Below are positions 26,997-35,577 of a stretch of 64,000 bases of DNA, piece by piece. The notes under the pieces are model-generated. The model was not told the origin of the DNA, made no database searches, and saw nothing but the letters and a program-made list of their open reading frames with translations. The position numbers were made by a program, and so were the translations under genes. The stretch's first letter is position 1, and every line of letters starts with the position of its first letter. The DNA is from Cohaesibacter gelatinilyticus. Lineage in GTDB: Bacteria; Pseudomonadota; Alphaproteobacteria; Rhizobiales; Cohaesibacteraceae. The stretch lies in contig NZ_OBEL01000004.1 in assembly GCF_900215605.1 (NCBI RefSeq), forward strand, positions 62,001-126,000, written 5' to 3'.

Positions 26997-27929
26997 ATGT
27001 CCATTTCAGTGTTTGGCAGCATCAATATCGATCTGACTACCTATGCTCAGACACTTCCGGCTCCCGGTGAGACTTTGCTGGCGGACCGTTATGTCCTCGG
27101 TCTTGGTGGTAAGGGCTGCAATCAAGCGGCGGCTGTTGCCAAATTGGGCGCTGATCCTGTTCTGGTTGGGCGTGTGGGTGTCGATAGTTTCGGTAAAAGC
27201 GCTCTGGAAGAAATTGGCAAGCTTGGCTTGTCCACCTCTCATGTTCATATTGATCAAGACAATAATAGCGGTTTGGCCGTGATCGGCGTTGATGCCAAGG
27301 CGGAGAACTCCATTTCCGTGATTGGCGGAGCCAATATGGCGATTGATCAAAGTGATGTCGCTCGAGCCGACGATGTATTCAAGGCTGTCAACATTCTGCT
27401 TTTGCAAATGGAAATTCCACTGAAGGCCGCAATGCAGGCTGCTGAGAAGGTACGTACCAATGGCGGATTGGTCGTACTGGATCCAGCTCCAGCCCCAAAG
27501 GTTGGATTGTCGGAAGATATTCTCGGACACATCGATATCATCACACCGAATGAGACGGAAACAGAAATCCTGACCGGAATTCGCCCAAGGAATCGTGAAG
27601 AAGCGGCGCAAGCCGCTCGCCTGTTGCGAGAGAGAGGCGTTTCAATTGCTATCATCAAGCTGGGTGCAAAGGGGGTCTATTTCCAAAGTAGCCATGAAGA
27701 AGCTTTCGTGGAGCCGTTCAAGGTCAGCAGTATCGATAGCGTTGCTGCGGGAGATTGCTTCAATGGCGGTTTGGCCTTCGCGTTGGATGAAGGCATGCCA
27801 TTGGTTGAGGCTGTTACCTTTGCTTCAGCCTGTGGGGCGCTTTCCACCACAAAGAAAGGGGCATCCGCTTCTGCCCCAACCAGAGAAGAGGTTGAAACAC
27901 TTCTTAGGTCTTGCATGTTCAATCCGTGA
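26997..27929 (+). CDS. rbsK: Ribokinase
   Basis: This 310-residue PfkB-family kinase phosphorylates D-ribose to ribose-5-phosphate in the cytoplasm. Family marks are FGSINIDLTTYAQTLPAPGETL at the start, GGKGCNQAAAVAKLG (residues about 37-51), ITPNETETEILTG, and the anion hole/catalytic Asp region DSVAAGDCFNGGLAFAL, where GAGD is replaced by AAGD and the catalytic Asp is kept. GGAAG precedes the ATG. It is the last gene of the ribose operon, followed by a very long hairpin. Confidence 0.94.
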   Translation: MSISVFGSINIDLTTYAQTLPAPGETLLADRYVLGLGGKGCNQAAAVAKLGADPVLVGRVGVDSFGKSALEEIGKLGLSTSHVHIDQDNNSGLAVIGVDAKAENSISVIGGANMAIDQSDVARADDVFKAVNILLLQMEIPLKAAMQAAEKVRTNGGLVVLDPAPAPKVGLSEDILGHIDIITPNETETEILTGIRPRNREEAAQAARLLRERGVSIAIIKLGAKGVYFQSSHEEAFVEPFKVSSIDSVAAGDCFNGGLAFALDEGMPLVEAVTFASACGALSTTKKGASASAPTREEVETLLRSCMFNP

Positions 27930-27955
27930 GGTCATCAGGTATAGGATATAGTAGT

Positions 27956-28009
27956 GCATCACCATTCTTATAATTTTACCTTTTGATAAAATTATAAGAA
28001 TGGTGATGC
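27956..28009 (+). terminator. 23-bp perfect stem-loop at the end of the ribose operon
   Basis: The arms 27956-27978 and 27987-28009 are exact reverse complements with an 8-base loop (CCTTTTGA). The stem is AT-rich in its upper part and GC-richer at its base. It lies 27 bases after rbsK. No T-run follows directly, although A-runs appear from 28020. It probably ends or protects the rbs transcript; its length is well above a usual terminator stem. Confidence 0.65.
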
Positions 28010-28393
28010 TATTGGTAATTAAAAAATTAGTTGTAATATCTGATTGTGCTCTTTTGGGGTTGTTATGGCGAATAAGGATTTTAGCTAAGATTTTTATGAT
28101 GTAGAGAAATTTTTCTAAATATTATTTTTCAAAATAAGAATATATGAAAAGTATCTCCTAAAATTGATATGATAGGCTCATTCAATCGGCTTGTGTTGAA
28201 AATTTGTCCAGCCATATCAAATATCTATTCTGAAGATTATTATTATTATTTTTTTACCAATTGATAAATTTAATTTATCCACTAGAATATCCAAAACCAA
28301 GATTGGTATCCTGAAAAGAATAGCGGCCCTGTGGCTGCTTTTTTGCGGTCGCGAACAGCCCGACTTCAGAAGTATCAAGGGGAGGCGCCTGAT
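28010..28393. other. Strongly AT-rich gene-free segment
   Basis: About 380 bases between the rbs hairpin and the amidohydrolase gene are visibly far richer in A and T than their surroundings, with runs such as ATTATTATTATTTTTTT near 28240. No open frame of plausible size or composition was found. It may hold the promoter of the downstream operon and a curved or nucleoid-protein-bound region. Composition was judged by eye, not counted. Confidence 0.55.
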
Positions 28394-29683
28394 ATGGTAT
28401 TTGATCTGATCATTCGAAATGCATCCTTACCGGATGGGCGCACAGGTGTCGATATAGCTTGCGACAAGGGATATATCGCATGTTTGGAACCCAATATCAG
28501 TGCCGAGGCGGTAGAGGTAATTGACGCCCACTCCATGCTGGTTTCACCGCCCTTTGTGGATTCCCATTTCCATCTGGATGCCACTTTGTCTCTTGGACGA
28601 CCCAGACTGAACAGATCGGGCACCTTGTTGGAAGGTATCGCTCTTTGGGGTGAGTTGAAACCACTTCAGAGTGTTGAGGAAATTGTGGCAAGGGCGCTTC
28701 GCTATTGTGATTTGGCTGTAAGTCAGGGGTTGTTGGCCATTCGCACTCATGTGGATGTGAGCGATCAGGACCTGAAAACCGTCGAAGCCCTGTTGCAGGT
28801 TCGTGACAAGGTGAAAGATTATATCGATTTGCAATTGGTGGCCTTTCCCCAGGATGGAGTGTTTCGCGCCAAAGGGGCTGATGAGCATCTTTTGCGAGCA
28901 TTGGATATGGGGGTGGATGTCGTGGGAGGCATCCCGCATTACGAACGTACCATGGCGGATGGAGCCCGGTCGGTGCGTTGGTTATGCGAAGTGGCTGCGG
29001 AGCGCGGGTTGCAGGTCGACATGCATTGCGACGAGTCTGACGATCCGCTGTCACGACATATTGAAACTCTGGCCTATGAGACCCAGCGTTTGGGTTTGCA
29101 TGGACGGGTTGCGGGTTCGCATCTGACATCCATGCATTCGATGGACAATTATTTTGTTTCCAAACTGATGTCATTGATGGCGGAGGCGGGCGTGCAGGCA
29201 ATCGCCAATCCGCTGATCAATATCATGCTGCAGGGGCGTCATGACACCTATCCCAAAAGACGGGGGCAGACACGGGTGCGTGAATTGCGCGATGCGGGCA
29301 TTTCTGTGGCCTTCGGGTCTGATTGTGTCATGGATCCCTGGTATTCATTAGGATCGGCAGACATGTTGGAGGTCGCTTCCATGGGGCTGCATGTGGGGCA
29401 ATTGTCGTCACGAGAAGACATGCGTTGGTGCTTTGATGCGGTGACGGAAATTCCGGCACGGATCATGGGGTTGGAGGGATATGGCCTGAAAAAGGGCAAA
29501 AAGGCCGATATGGTTTTGTTGCAGGCCCATGATCCGATTGAGGCCATCCGCATGAAGCCCAACCGGCTGGCGGTGATCCGTGCAGGCAAGGTCATTTCCC
29601 AAATGGAGAGGCGCGTTGCGCATCTGGCATTGAGTGATCGGCCTGCATTACTTGATCCGACAGATTATCGCCCTCAAGAATAG
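28394..29683 (+). CDS. Cytosine deaminase-like amidohydrolase
   Basis: This 429-residue metal-dependent amidohydrolase follows the CodA pattern: metal ligands in FVDSHFHLD, substrate-binding VAFPQDG, the His and catalytic Glu in VDMHCDESDD, SHLTSMHSMD, then NPLINIMLQGRHDTYPKRRG and DPWYSLGSADML. CodA removes the amino group of cytosine to give uracil. The motif that reads FGHDDVFDPWY in E. coli CodA is FGSDCVMDPWY here. The metal-binding Asp310 is kept, but the following substrate-contacting Asp is Cys311, so specificity may differ (isocytosine, creatinine or another ring amine). GGGGAGG precedes ATG 28394. It heads a BMP-type ABC operon. Confidence 0.85.
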   Translation: MVFDLIIRNASLPDGRTGVDIACDKGYIACLEPNISAEAVEVIDAHSMLVSPPFVDSHFHLDATLSLGRPRLNRSGTLLEGIALWGELKPLQSVEEIVARALRYCDLAVSQGLLAIRTHVDVSDQDLKTVEALLQVRDKVKDYIDLQLVAFPQDGVFRAKGADEHLLRALDMGVDVVGGIPHYERTMADGARSVRWLCEVAAERGLQVDMHCDESDDPLSRHIETLAYETQRLGLHGRVAGSHLTSMHSMDNYFVSKLMSLMAEAGVQAIANPLINIMLQGRHDTYPKRRGQTRVRELRDAGISVAFGSDCVMDPWYSLGSADMLEVASMGLHVGQLSSREDMRWCFDAVTEIPARIMGLEGYGLKKGKKADMVLLQAHDPIEAIRMKPNRLAVIRAGKVISQMERRVAHLALSDRPALLDPTDYRPQE

Positions 29684-29805
29684 CAATGCCTCTGTTCTGT
29701 CCGGAGGTATTTATTTGGCAGGCAGAGTTTCAAATCATAGAGCAAGGCCAAGACAATCAAAAACCCATAAATCGAACATTCCAGAATCTTGAACGGAGGT
29801 TGATC

Positions 29806-30795
29806 ATGAAGAAATATCATATCAATAGAAGACGCTTTCTTAAAACCGGGGCGACCTTGGGCGCTGTTTCATTGCTTCCAGCGCCGGTGGTGTTGGCACA
29901 ATCGCCTGTTAAGGTTGCTGGAATTCACTCTTCTCCGGTAGAGAATGCTTGGAATTCTCGCTTGCATGTTGCAATGCTGGAAGCGGCAAAACGTGGCGAA
30001 ATCGATTATGTCTTTTCCGAAGGGATTGCCGGAACCGATTATTCCCGTGCGATGCGCGAATATGCAGAGCAAGGTGTCGAGGTGATTGTCGGGGAGGCCT
30101 ATGCGGTCGAACGTGAAGCAAGGCAGGTGGCGGGTGATTATCCCGATACGACCTTCCTCATGGGCTCAAGTGGCAAACCTCATGGTGATAATTTTGCAAC
30201 CTTTGGAACCTGGAATCATGAAGCGGCCTATCTGTGTGGCATGCTGGCAGGAAAGATGAGCAAGTCCGGAATTTTCGGTTCGGTCGGGGCTATTCCCATT
30301 CCTGAAGTGAACATGCTCATCCATGGTTTTCGTCAGGGTGTGAATGCGGTGCGTCCGGATGCAAAACATCTGATCAATTTCATTGGAACGTTTTTTGATC
30401 CTCCCAAGGCACGGGAGGCCGGTTTGGCACAGATTGATTCCGGTGCGGATATTCTATTTGGGGAGCGTATTGGTACTGCCGATGCTGCCAAGGAGCGTGG
30501 CATCAAGGCCATTGGATCGCTCACTGATTATTCTGCTCGCTATCCGGAAACAGTCTTTTCCAATGCCATCTGGAATTTCGGGGCCATTCTTGCAGCGGCT
30601 CTGGCGGATCGCAAGGCGGGCAAATCCAATGGTCAGGAATATACCCGTTTTGGCCTCATGAAAGAGGGCGGCAATGATATCAGCTATGTGAAATCCATGG
30701 TGCCTGCCGATGCCATCGAGCCGATGGAAAAGGTAAGAGCCGCCATCAAGGCAGGTGAGTTTGAGGTGAAGATCGATTTCAGCGAACCAACTTGA
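29806..30795 (+). CDS. BMP-family (PnrA-like) substrate-binding protein with a Tat signal
   Basis: This 329-residue receptor of the basic membrane protein/PnrA family binds purine nucleosides or related bases. ATG 29806 has CGGAGG upstream and opens with MKKYHINRRRFLKTGATLG, a twin-arginine signal rather than the lipobox usual in this family. The body has VEVIVGEAYAVEREARQVA, GMLAGKMSKSGIFGSVGAIP and GADILFGERIGTADAAKERG. The fold is secure; the ligand is inferred to be a pyrimidine or purine from the deaminase next door. Confidence 0.87.
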   Translation: MKKYHINRRRFLKTGATLGAVSLLPAPVVLAQSPVKVAGIHSSPVENAWNSRLHVAMLEAAKRGEIDYVFSEGIAGTDYSRAMREYAEQGVEVIVGEAYAVEREARQVAGDYPDTTFLMGSSGKPHGDNFATFGTWNHEAAYLCGMLAGKMSKSGIFGSVGAIPIPEVNMLIHGFRQGVNAVRPDAKHLINFIGTFFDPPKAREAGLAQIDSGADILFGERIGTADAAKERGIKAIGSLTDYSARYPETVFSNAIWNFGAILAAALADRKAGKSNGQEYTRFGLMKEGGNDISYVKSMVPADAIEPMEKVRAAIKAGEFEVKIDFSEPT

Positions 30796-30811
30796 TCCTC
30801 TGTTCATTGAT

Positions 30812-30840
30812 GGTTGGCGTGAGACAGTCCCACGCCAACC
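30812..30840 (+). terminator. Intra-operon stem-loop after the BMP gene
   Basis: A perfect 10-bp GC-rich stem (30812-30821 with 30831-30840) closes a 9-base loop 16 bases after the BMP stop and 24 bases before the ATPase start. Only CTTTG follows. It probably sets the binding-protein message above the permease genes. Confidence 0.65.
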
Positions 30841-30864
30841 CTTTGTCATATCTCTGAAGGAGGC

Positions 30865-32388
30865 ATGGACATGGCTGAACCTGTCGTGCTGCATTTGGAT
30901 TCGATTACCAAGCGTTTTGGATCTTTTGCCGCCAATGATGCCATTTCGATCGAACTGCGTCGCGGCGAAGTGATTGCCCTTCTGGGGGAGAATGGCGCAG
31001 GCAAGACGACCTTGATGAACATACTGTTCGGGCATTATGTGCCAGATGAAGGAGAGGTCTATATCGAGGGCAGAAAAATTCCCCATGGGAAACCCAAAGA
31101 GGCCATAGCTGCAGGAGTGGGTATGGTGCATCAACACTTTTCGCTGGCCAAGAATTTAAGCGTGCTTGAAAATGTTATGACCGGGACCGAACCCCTGAGC
31201 AGCTGGAGATCGGAAACGGCAAAGGGTAAGCGCAAGCTTAAAAGTCTTGAAGAGAAGTTTGGCCTGCTTGTCGATACAGATGCCCGGGTGGGGGATTTAT
31301 CGGTTGGGGAGCAGCAGAGGGTGGAGATTCTCAAGGCTCTTTACAATAATGCGCGCATTCTGATTTTGGATGAGCCAACGGGCGTCCTCACCCAACAGGA
31401 GGCTGAGGGACTTTTCAAGACCTTGCGAGCCATGGCAAAGGATGGCTTGTCCATCATTTTTATCTCGCACAAATTGCATGAGGTTATGAGTGGGGCCGAC
31501 AAGGTGGTCGTGTTGCGCGCAGGCAAGGTGATTGCGGAGCGAAATACAGATGCAACCAGTAAGGAAGAATTGGCGGAACTAATGGTTGGCCGTCAGGTGG
31601 AACGTCCGGTACGCGAAGCTTCCAAGCCCGGAGACGTGGTTGTCCAGGCGCGTGATGTAGCCTTGCATGCTGGTTCTACGGCGCGCCTTACAGATATCAC
31701 TTTTGATATTAGGGCAGGTGAAGCCCTTGGAATTGTTGGTGTTTCGGGTAATGGTCAGGCTGCACTTTGTGACCTGGTTGCCGGTGTGGCACATGCCGAT
31801 CACGGAACCTTTGAGATCAATGGCCGCGAAGTCAGTCACATGACACCTCGTGACCTCAGTTCGATGGATGTTGGACGTACGCCGGAAGATCGTAACAGTC
31901 AAGGTGCTGTCGGAGAGTTGACGCTCTGGGAAAATGCTGTTCTGGAGCGGATCAATGATAGACGTTTTTCCAAACATGGTTTTTTGAACAAGCGCGAAGG
32001 GCGATCCTATTGTCAGGATCTGATTGATCGTTTTGATGTGCGCGGTGGTACGCCCAACAGCCGGATCAGTCTCTTGTCGGGTGGTAATATGCAGAAATTA
32101 ATCCTTGGAAGAAGTCTGTCCAAGCACCCTGTCTTTCTTCTGGCCGCGCAACCGACCCGAGGGCTTGATGAAGGTGCCATAGCGGCTATTCATCAGGATA
32201 TTCTTGAGGCCCGAAAAAATGGCACTGCAATTTTGCTGGTTTCGGAAGATCTGGATGAAGTGGTGTCACTGTCTGACCGGATCATGGCGATCCATGGGGG
32301 TCGGTTGTCACCGGCGGTGGATGCAAAAGAGGTGGACTCGCGTCAACTGGGTTTGATGATGGCAGGTGAATGGGGAGGCCTGGGCTGA
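30865..32388 (+). CDS. Nucleobase/nucleoside ABC transporter ATPase (tandem domains)
   Basis: This 507-residue double ATPase belongs to the YufO/NupO type that partners BMP receptors. The first domain has GENGAGKTTL, MVHQHFSLAKNLSV, LSVGEQQRVEILKA and LILDEPTGVLT. The second has GVSGNGQAAL, RTPEDRNSQG, LSGGNMQKLILGRSL and LLAAQPTRGLDEG, in which AAQP replaces LDEP, as is normal for the second domain of this subfamily. AAGGAGG precedes the ATG. The stop overlaps the next start (TGATG). Confidence 0.92.
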   Translation: MDMAEPVVLHLDSITKRFGSFAANDAISIELRRGEVIALLGENGAGKTTLMNILFGHYVPDEGEVYIEGRKIPHGKPKEAIAAGVGMVHQHFSLAKNLSVLENVMTGTEPLSSWRSETAKGKRKLKSLEEKFGLLVDTDARVGDLSVGEQQRVEILKALYNNARILILDEPTGVLTQQEAEGLFKTLRAMAKDGLSIIFISHKLHEVMSGADKVVVLRAGKVIAERNTDATSKEELAELMVGRQVERPVREASKPGDVVVQARDVALHAGSTARLTDITFDIRAGEALGIVGVSGNGQAALCDLVAGVAHADHGTFEINGREVSHMTPRDLSSMDVGRTPEDRNSQGAVGELTLWENAVLERINDRRFSKHGFLNKREGRSYCQDLIDRFDVRGGTPNSRISLLSGGNMQKLILGRSLSKHPVFLLAAQPTRGLDEGAIAAIHQDILEARKNGTAILLVSEDLDEVVSLSDRIMAIHGGRLSPAVDAKEVDSRQLGLMMAGEWGGLG

Positions 32389-33437
32389 TGCGTATAGAGC
32401 GACGGGAAACACAATCGCGATCCTTGATGTTTATCGTGCCCTTGTTGGCAGTGGTGGCTTCGCTGGGCTTGGCGGGTATTCTGATTGCCTTGGCGGGGGC
32501 GCCTGTCTTTTCTGCCTATAAAGCTCTGTTTTTGGGAGCATTTGGGTCGAAGTTTGCCATAACGGAGACACTGACCCGGGCTACGCCCTTGATTGTTACC
32601 GGATTGGCGGCGGCGGTCGCCTTTCGCGCCCGGATCTGGAATATCGGGGCGGAGGGGCAGTTTTATATGGGCGCGTTGCTGGCAACGTTGCTTGGCTTCC
32701 AGAACTTTCTTGATCTTCCGAGCTTTGCTCTGATTCCCTTGCTGATTCTGGCCGGAGCTGTTGCCGGAATGGTGATGCTTGTTATTCCTCTTGGTTTGCG
32801 GTTGCGTTTTGGTGTCGATGAAGTGGTGACAACCTTGTTGCTCAACTTTGTTGTGTTGTTGTTTGTTTCCATGATGCTGGATGGTCCGATGAAAGATCCA
32901 TTGGCTTTTGGCTGGCCGCAATCGGTGCCCGTGGTTGATGAAGGATTGTTGCCCAAGATTGTTGAACGTTCGCGTCTGCATCTTGGTCTGATCATAGCGA
33001 TTGGTGCGGCTCTGCTCGTCTATGTTCTGAACTCCTACACGGTGTTTGGCATGGAATCCAAAGCCGCTGGCTTCAATCCCATGGCTGCGAGATTTGCAGG
33101 GGTGCCATTTGAGAAAACGCTGATCAAGGTTGCATGCCTGTCCGGTGGCCTGGCCGGGCTTGCGGGTGCAGTGGAAGTCTTGGGGGTCAAGGGTCAGGTT
33201 TCCAATGATCTTTCCGCTTCTTTTGGTTATGCGGGAATTGTTGTGGCCATGCTTGCAAGCCTCAATCCCATAGGAGTTATTTTTGCCGCGATCTTTACTG
33301 CCACGATGTTTGTTGGCTCTGAAAGCATGAGCCGGACATTTGGCATTCCCAGCTTTATTGCCGATGTGGTGGTCTCGCTTTCCCTGATCACCATGCTGGT
33401 TGCCATCTTTCTCTCCAACTACAGGATCCGCCGATGA
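32388..33437 (+). CDS. ABC transporter permease, nucleoside type (YufP/NupP-like)
   Basis: This 349-residue inner-membrane permease has about nine hydrophobic segments. Motifs are ETLTRATPLIVTGLAAAVAF, WNIGAEGQFYMGAL, FGVDEVVTTLLLNF and FNPMAARFAGVPFEK. ATG 32388 is preferred because its A is the last base of the ATPase stop and GGGGAGG precedes it; an in-frame ATG at 32370 lies inside the ATPase gene. It overlaps the second permease by four bases. Confidence 0.92.
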   Translation: MRIERRETQSRSLMFIVPLLAVVASLGLAGILIALAGAPVFSAYKALFLGAFGSKFAITETLTRATPLIVTGLAAAVAFRARIWNIGAEGQFYMGALLATLLGFQNFLDLPSFALIPLLILAGAVAGMVMLVIPLGLRLRFGVDEVVTTLLLNFVVLLFVSMMLDGPMKDPLAFGWPQSVPVVDEGLLPKIVERSRLHLGLIIAIGAALLVYVLNSYTVFGMESKAAGFNPMAARFAGVPFEKTLIKVACLSGGLAGLAGAVEVLGVKGQVSNDLSASFGYAGIVVAMLASLNPIGVIFAAIFTATMFVGSESMSRTFGIPSFIADVVVSLSLITMLVAIFLSNYRIRR

Positions 33438-34378
33438 CCGATATTATCGATATTCTCTTTACGGTTGGGTTATGGTCCTCTGTTTTGCGTATTGCCACAC
33501 CGCTTATTTTCGGGACGCTTGGAGCCCTGTTGTGCGAACGGGCCGGAGTGCTCAATCTGGGTATTGAAGGAATCATGACCTTTGGTGCAATGATTGGATG
33601 GTTGGCCGTTTTTCAAGGGGCAGATCTTTGGACAGGGTTGCTGGTTGCAGCTCTGTGCGGTGCTCTGTTTGGCTTGCTGCATGCCAGTCTGACGGTAACC
33701 CTTGGCCTGTCTCAGCATGTGACAGGTCTGGGAATCACGCTCTTTGCATCCAGTTTCAGTTATTATATTTTCCGTATTGCTATTCCGGCCCAGAATACAC
33801 CACCCACAGTGGAGCCATTCCAATCTCTTGATATACCATTTTTATCTGACCTTGCTTTTGTCGGCCCAGCTCTGTTCACTCAAACTGCCCCAACCTATCT
33901 GGCTATTTTCGTGGCCTTGATCATGGCTTATCTGCTAGCCAGAACCCCTCTTGGACTGGCCATTCGCATTACGGGGGAGAACCCGCATGCAGCAGAAGCG
34001 CAAGGCGTTGACCCCATTCGCGTGCGTTATGGTTCAGTCATCGTGGGCAGTGCATTGATGGCAGTGGGTGGGGCATTCTTGACGCTTTCCGCTTTCAATT
34101 CCTTCTTTCCTACCATGATGCAGGGGCGAGGCTGGATCTGTATTGCGCTGGTGGTCTTTTCTACCTGGAAACCAAGCAGAGCGATTTTGGGAGCAGTTTT
34201 ATTTGCCTTGTTTGATGCCTATCAGCTGCGTCTTCAAAATGTGCTGGGTCAGGCCGTGCCTTATCAGATCTTTTTGATGATGCCTTATTTGCTTTCCATT
34301 CTGGCGCTGGTCATCATGTCTCGCAGTGCTCGTGTTCCTCAAGCCTTGATGCAGCCTTATCGCAAGGGAGAACGATAG
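33434..34378 (+). CDS. ABC transporter permease, nucleoside type (YufQ/NupQ-like)
   Basis: This 314-residue permease is the partner of the preceding one. It shows IATPLIFGTLGALLCERAGVLNLGIEGIM, typical of the NupQ branch, then RTPLGLAIRITGENPHAAEAQGV and GRGWICIALVVFSTW. It starts by ATGA overlap with the first permease and ends the operon. About 70 bases separate it from the convergent rpiR gene. Confidence 0.92.
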   Translation: MTDIIDILFTVGLWSSVLRIATPLIFGTLGALLCERAGVLNLGIEGIMTFGAMIGWLAVFQGADLWTGLLVAALCGALFGLLHASLTVTLGLSQHVTGLGITLFASSFSYYIFRIAIPAQNTPPTVEPFQSLDIPFLSDLAFVGPALFTQTAPTYLAIFVALIMAYLLARTPLGLAIRITGENPHAAEAQGVDPIRVRYGSVIVGSALMAVGGAFLTLSAFNSFFPTMMQGRGWICIALVVFSTWKPSRAILGAVLFALFDAYQLRLQNVLGQAVPYQIFLMMPYLLSILALVIMSRSARVPQALMQPYRKGER

Positions 34379-34447
34379 AAGAGTTTTCGCGCATCGTGAA
34401 ACAGGATTTGAGAATGAGCAAAGACAGGATGATTTGTCAGAAAGCAG

Positions 34448-35383
34448 TTAATCGCCAAGTGGTTGAGGGCCTGTGCGGCCATGATAGGCCGTCAAAGATG
34501 CTCGGATGCGGCGCAGATTTTCGTTGGTTCTGTCCGATAAAGTCTGTGCCACTGCCAAGGCAAGTGCATCAATGAGTATCAGATGTGCATATCGTGATGC
34601 AGTGGGCTTATGAATGTCCGGATCTTCCGGCAGGTTCGCTACAATGGCGATATCCGCCAGATTGGCGAGGGAAGTATTTGGCTTGGTGATGCAGATAACC
34701 TTGGCGCCATAGCCCGATGCAATTTCAGCTGCACTCAGAATTTCCCGCGCCTCGCCGCTATTGGAAACCAGCAAAAGAGTATCCTGTGTTTCCAGCGTCG
34801 CTGCTCGCATTTGCAGCATATAGCTATCATTCACTGCAATTGATGGAATGCCGAGCCTGAAAAAACGATTGGCTGCTTCATGAGCCACCATGGCTGAACC
34901 CCCACCGATGCCAGCCAAGAGCAATTGTCTGGTTTGGATTAATTGTTCTTTTGCTGCATCCAGAATTCCCGGATCTATCTGTTGGCGCATCACATTGGCA
35001 GTTGCATAAAGCGCGCCCAGAATGTGATCGACCGCAGTTTCGCTATTAACCGGGCTGGTTGTGGTGCCTGGATCCAGATATTGCAGACTTACAGCCAGAT
35101 TTTGTGCCAAGCGCAGTTTGAAATCGCGAAAGCCATCACATCCCAGAGATCGGCAAAAGCGGATCACGGTCGGGGTACTCACCGCGCATGCTTGTGCCAG
35201 TTGCGCAATCGTCATCGATGAGATGCTCTCGAGATTGACGCTTACATAATTGGCGACCTTCTGCTCTCGTGCTGCAAGTTGACCATTTTTCTGCCGGATG
35301 GCCGAAATCAGATCGATTGCTGGCTTATCCAGCATCTCAGCCTTACCTGTGCCACCATCCGTCTGATCACTTCTCTCACTCAT
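34448..35383 (-). CDS. RpiR/MurR-family transcriptional regulator
   Basis: This 311-residue regulator has an N-terminal HTH_6 domain (LAAREQKVANYVSVN, MTIAQLAQACAVSTPTVIRFCRSLGCDGF) and a C-terminal SIS phosphosugar-binding fold (LLLAGIGGGSAMVAHEAANRF, DTLLLVSNSGEAREILSAAEIA). RpiR proteins sense sugar phosphates or amino-acid-related metabolites. It diverges from the TRAP operon at 35578. Two TGTACTT-based inverted repeats lie between the two genes, so it probably controls that operon and itself. Confidence 0.92.
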   Translation of the reverse strand: MSERSDQTDGGTGKAEMLDKPAIDLISAIRQKNGQLAAREQKVANYVSVNLESISSMTIAQLAQACAVSTPTVIRFCRSLGCDGFRDFKLRLAQNLAVSLQYLDPGTTTSPVNSETAVDHILGALYATANVMRQQIDPGILDAAKEQLIQTRQLLLAGIGGGSAMVAHEAANRFFRLGIPSIAVNDSYMLQMRAATLETQDTLLLVSNSGEAREILSAAEIASGYGAKVICITKPNTSLANLADIAIVANLPEDPDIHKPTASRYAHLILIDALALAVAQTLSDRTNENLRRIRASLTAYHGRTGPQPLGD

Positions 35384-35426
35384 GGTTTGCTTTCGTGTGT
35401 CTTATCCGACTCATTACCAGTGCTTT

Positions 35427-35441
35427 TGTACTTTAAGTACA
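35427..35441. promoter_or_regulatory. RpiR operator candidate 1, TGTACTTTAAGTACA
   Basis: This 15-bp palindrome has perfect 7-base arms about a single central T, 44 bases upstream of the rpiR start. It has the same arm sequence as the second site at 35489. Repeated, regulator-adjacent and palindromic, it is a good candidate operator. Confidence 0.6.
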
Positions 35442-35488
35442 TTTATTATTCAAATTTATGACCTTTAGATCTCAAAATGTATCAAAAA

Positions 35489-35503
35489 TGTACTTAAAGA
35501 ACA
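35489..35503. promoter_or_regulatory. RpiR operator candidate 2, TGTACTTAAAGAACA
   Basis: This is a one-mismatch copy of the palindrome at 35427, 62 bases further on (about six helical turns). It lies directly before TTGACA at 35512-35517, a perfect -35 hexamer for the TRAP operon, although the matching -10 is weak. Binding here would overlap or abut the promoter. Confidence 0.55.
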
Positions 35504-35577
35504 AATTTTCATTGACAATATCGGATTTTGCCATCATTTTTCTATCTTAATTACAAAATTGTCTCTGGGAGGAGAGA

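Noticed and set aside
28235-28260. ATT triplet run as a microsatellite or phase-variation tract
   Set aside because: Only a few repeats in an AT-rich non-coding segment, not at a start codon or a clear promoter spacer.
28010-28393. Possible degraded gene or IS remnant in the AT-rich gap
   Set aside because: All frames have frequent stops, and no terminal inverted repeats, target duplications or transposase-like pieces were visible.
28497-29201. 234-codon minus-strand frame opposite the amidohydrolase gene
   Set aside because: The plus strand carries an intact CodA-like protein with all metal ligands; the opposite frame is Pro/Arg/His-rich without motifs.
31866-32250. Second-domain AAQP instead of LDEP in the nucleobase ATPase as a defect
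   Set aside because: This substitution is usual in the second domain of YufO/NupO-type ATPases that pair with BMP receptors, so it is not an oddity of this gene.
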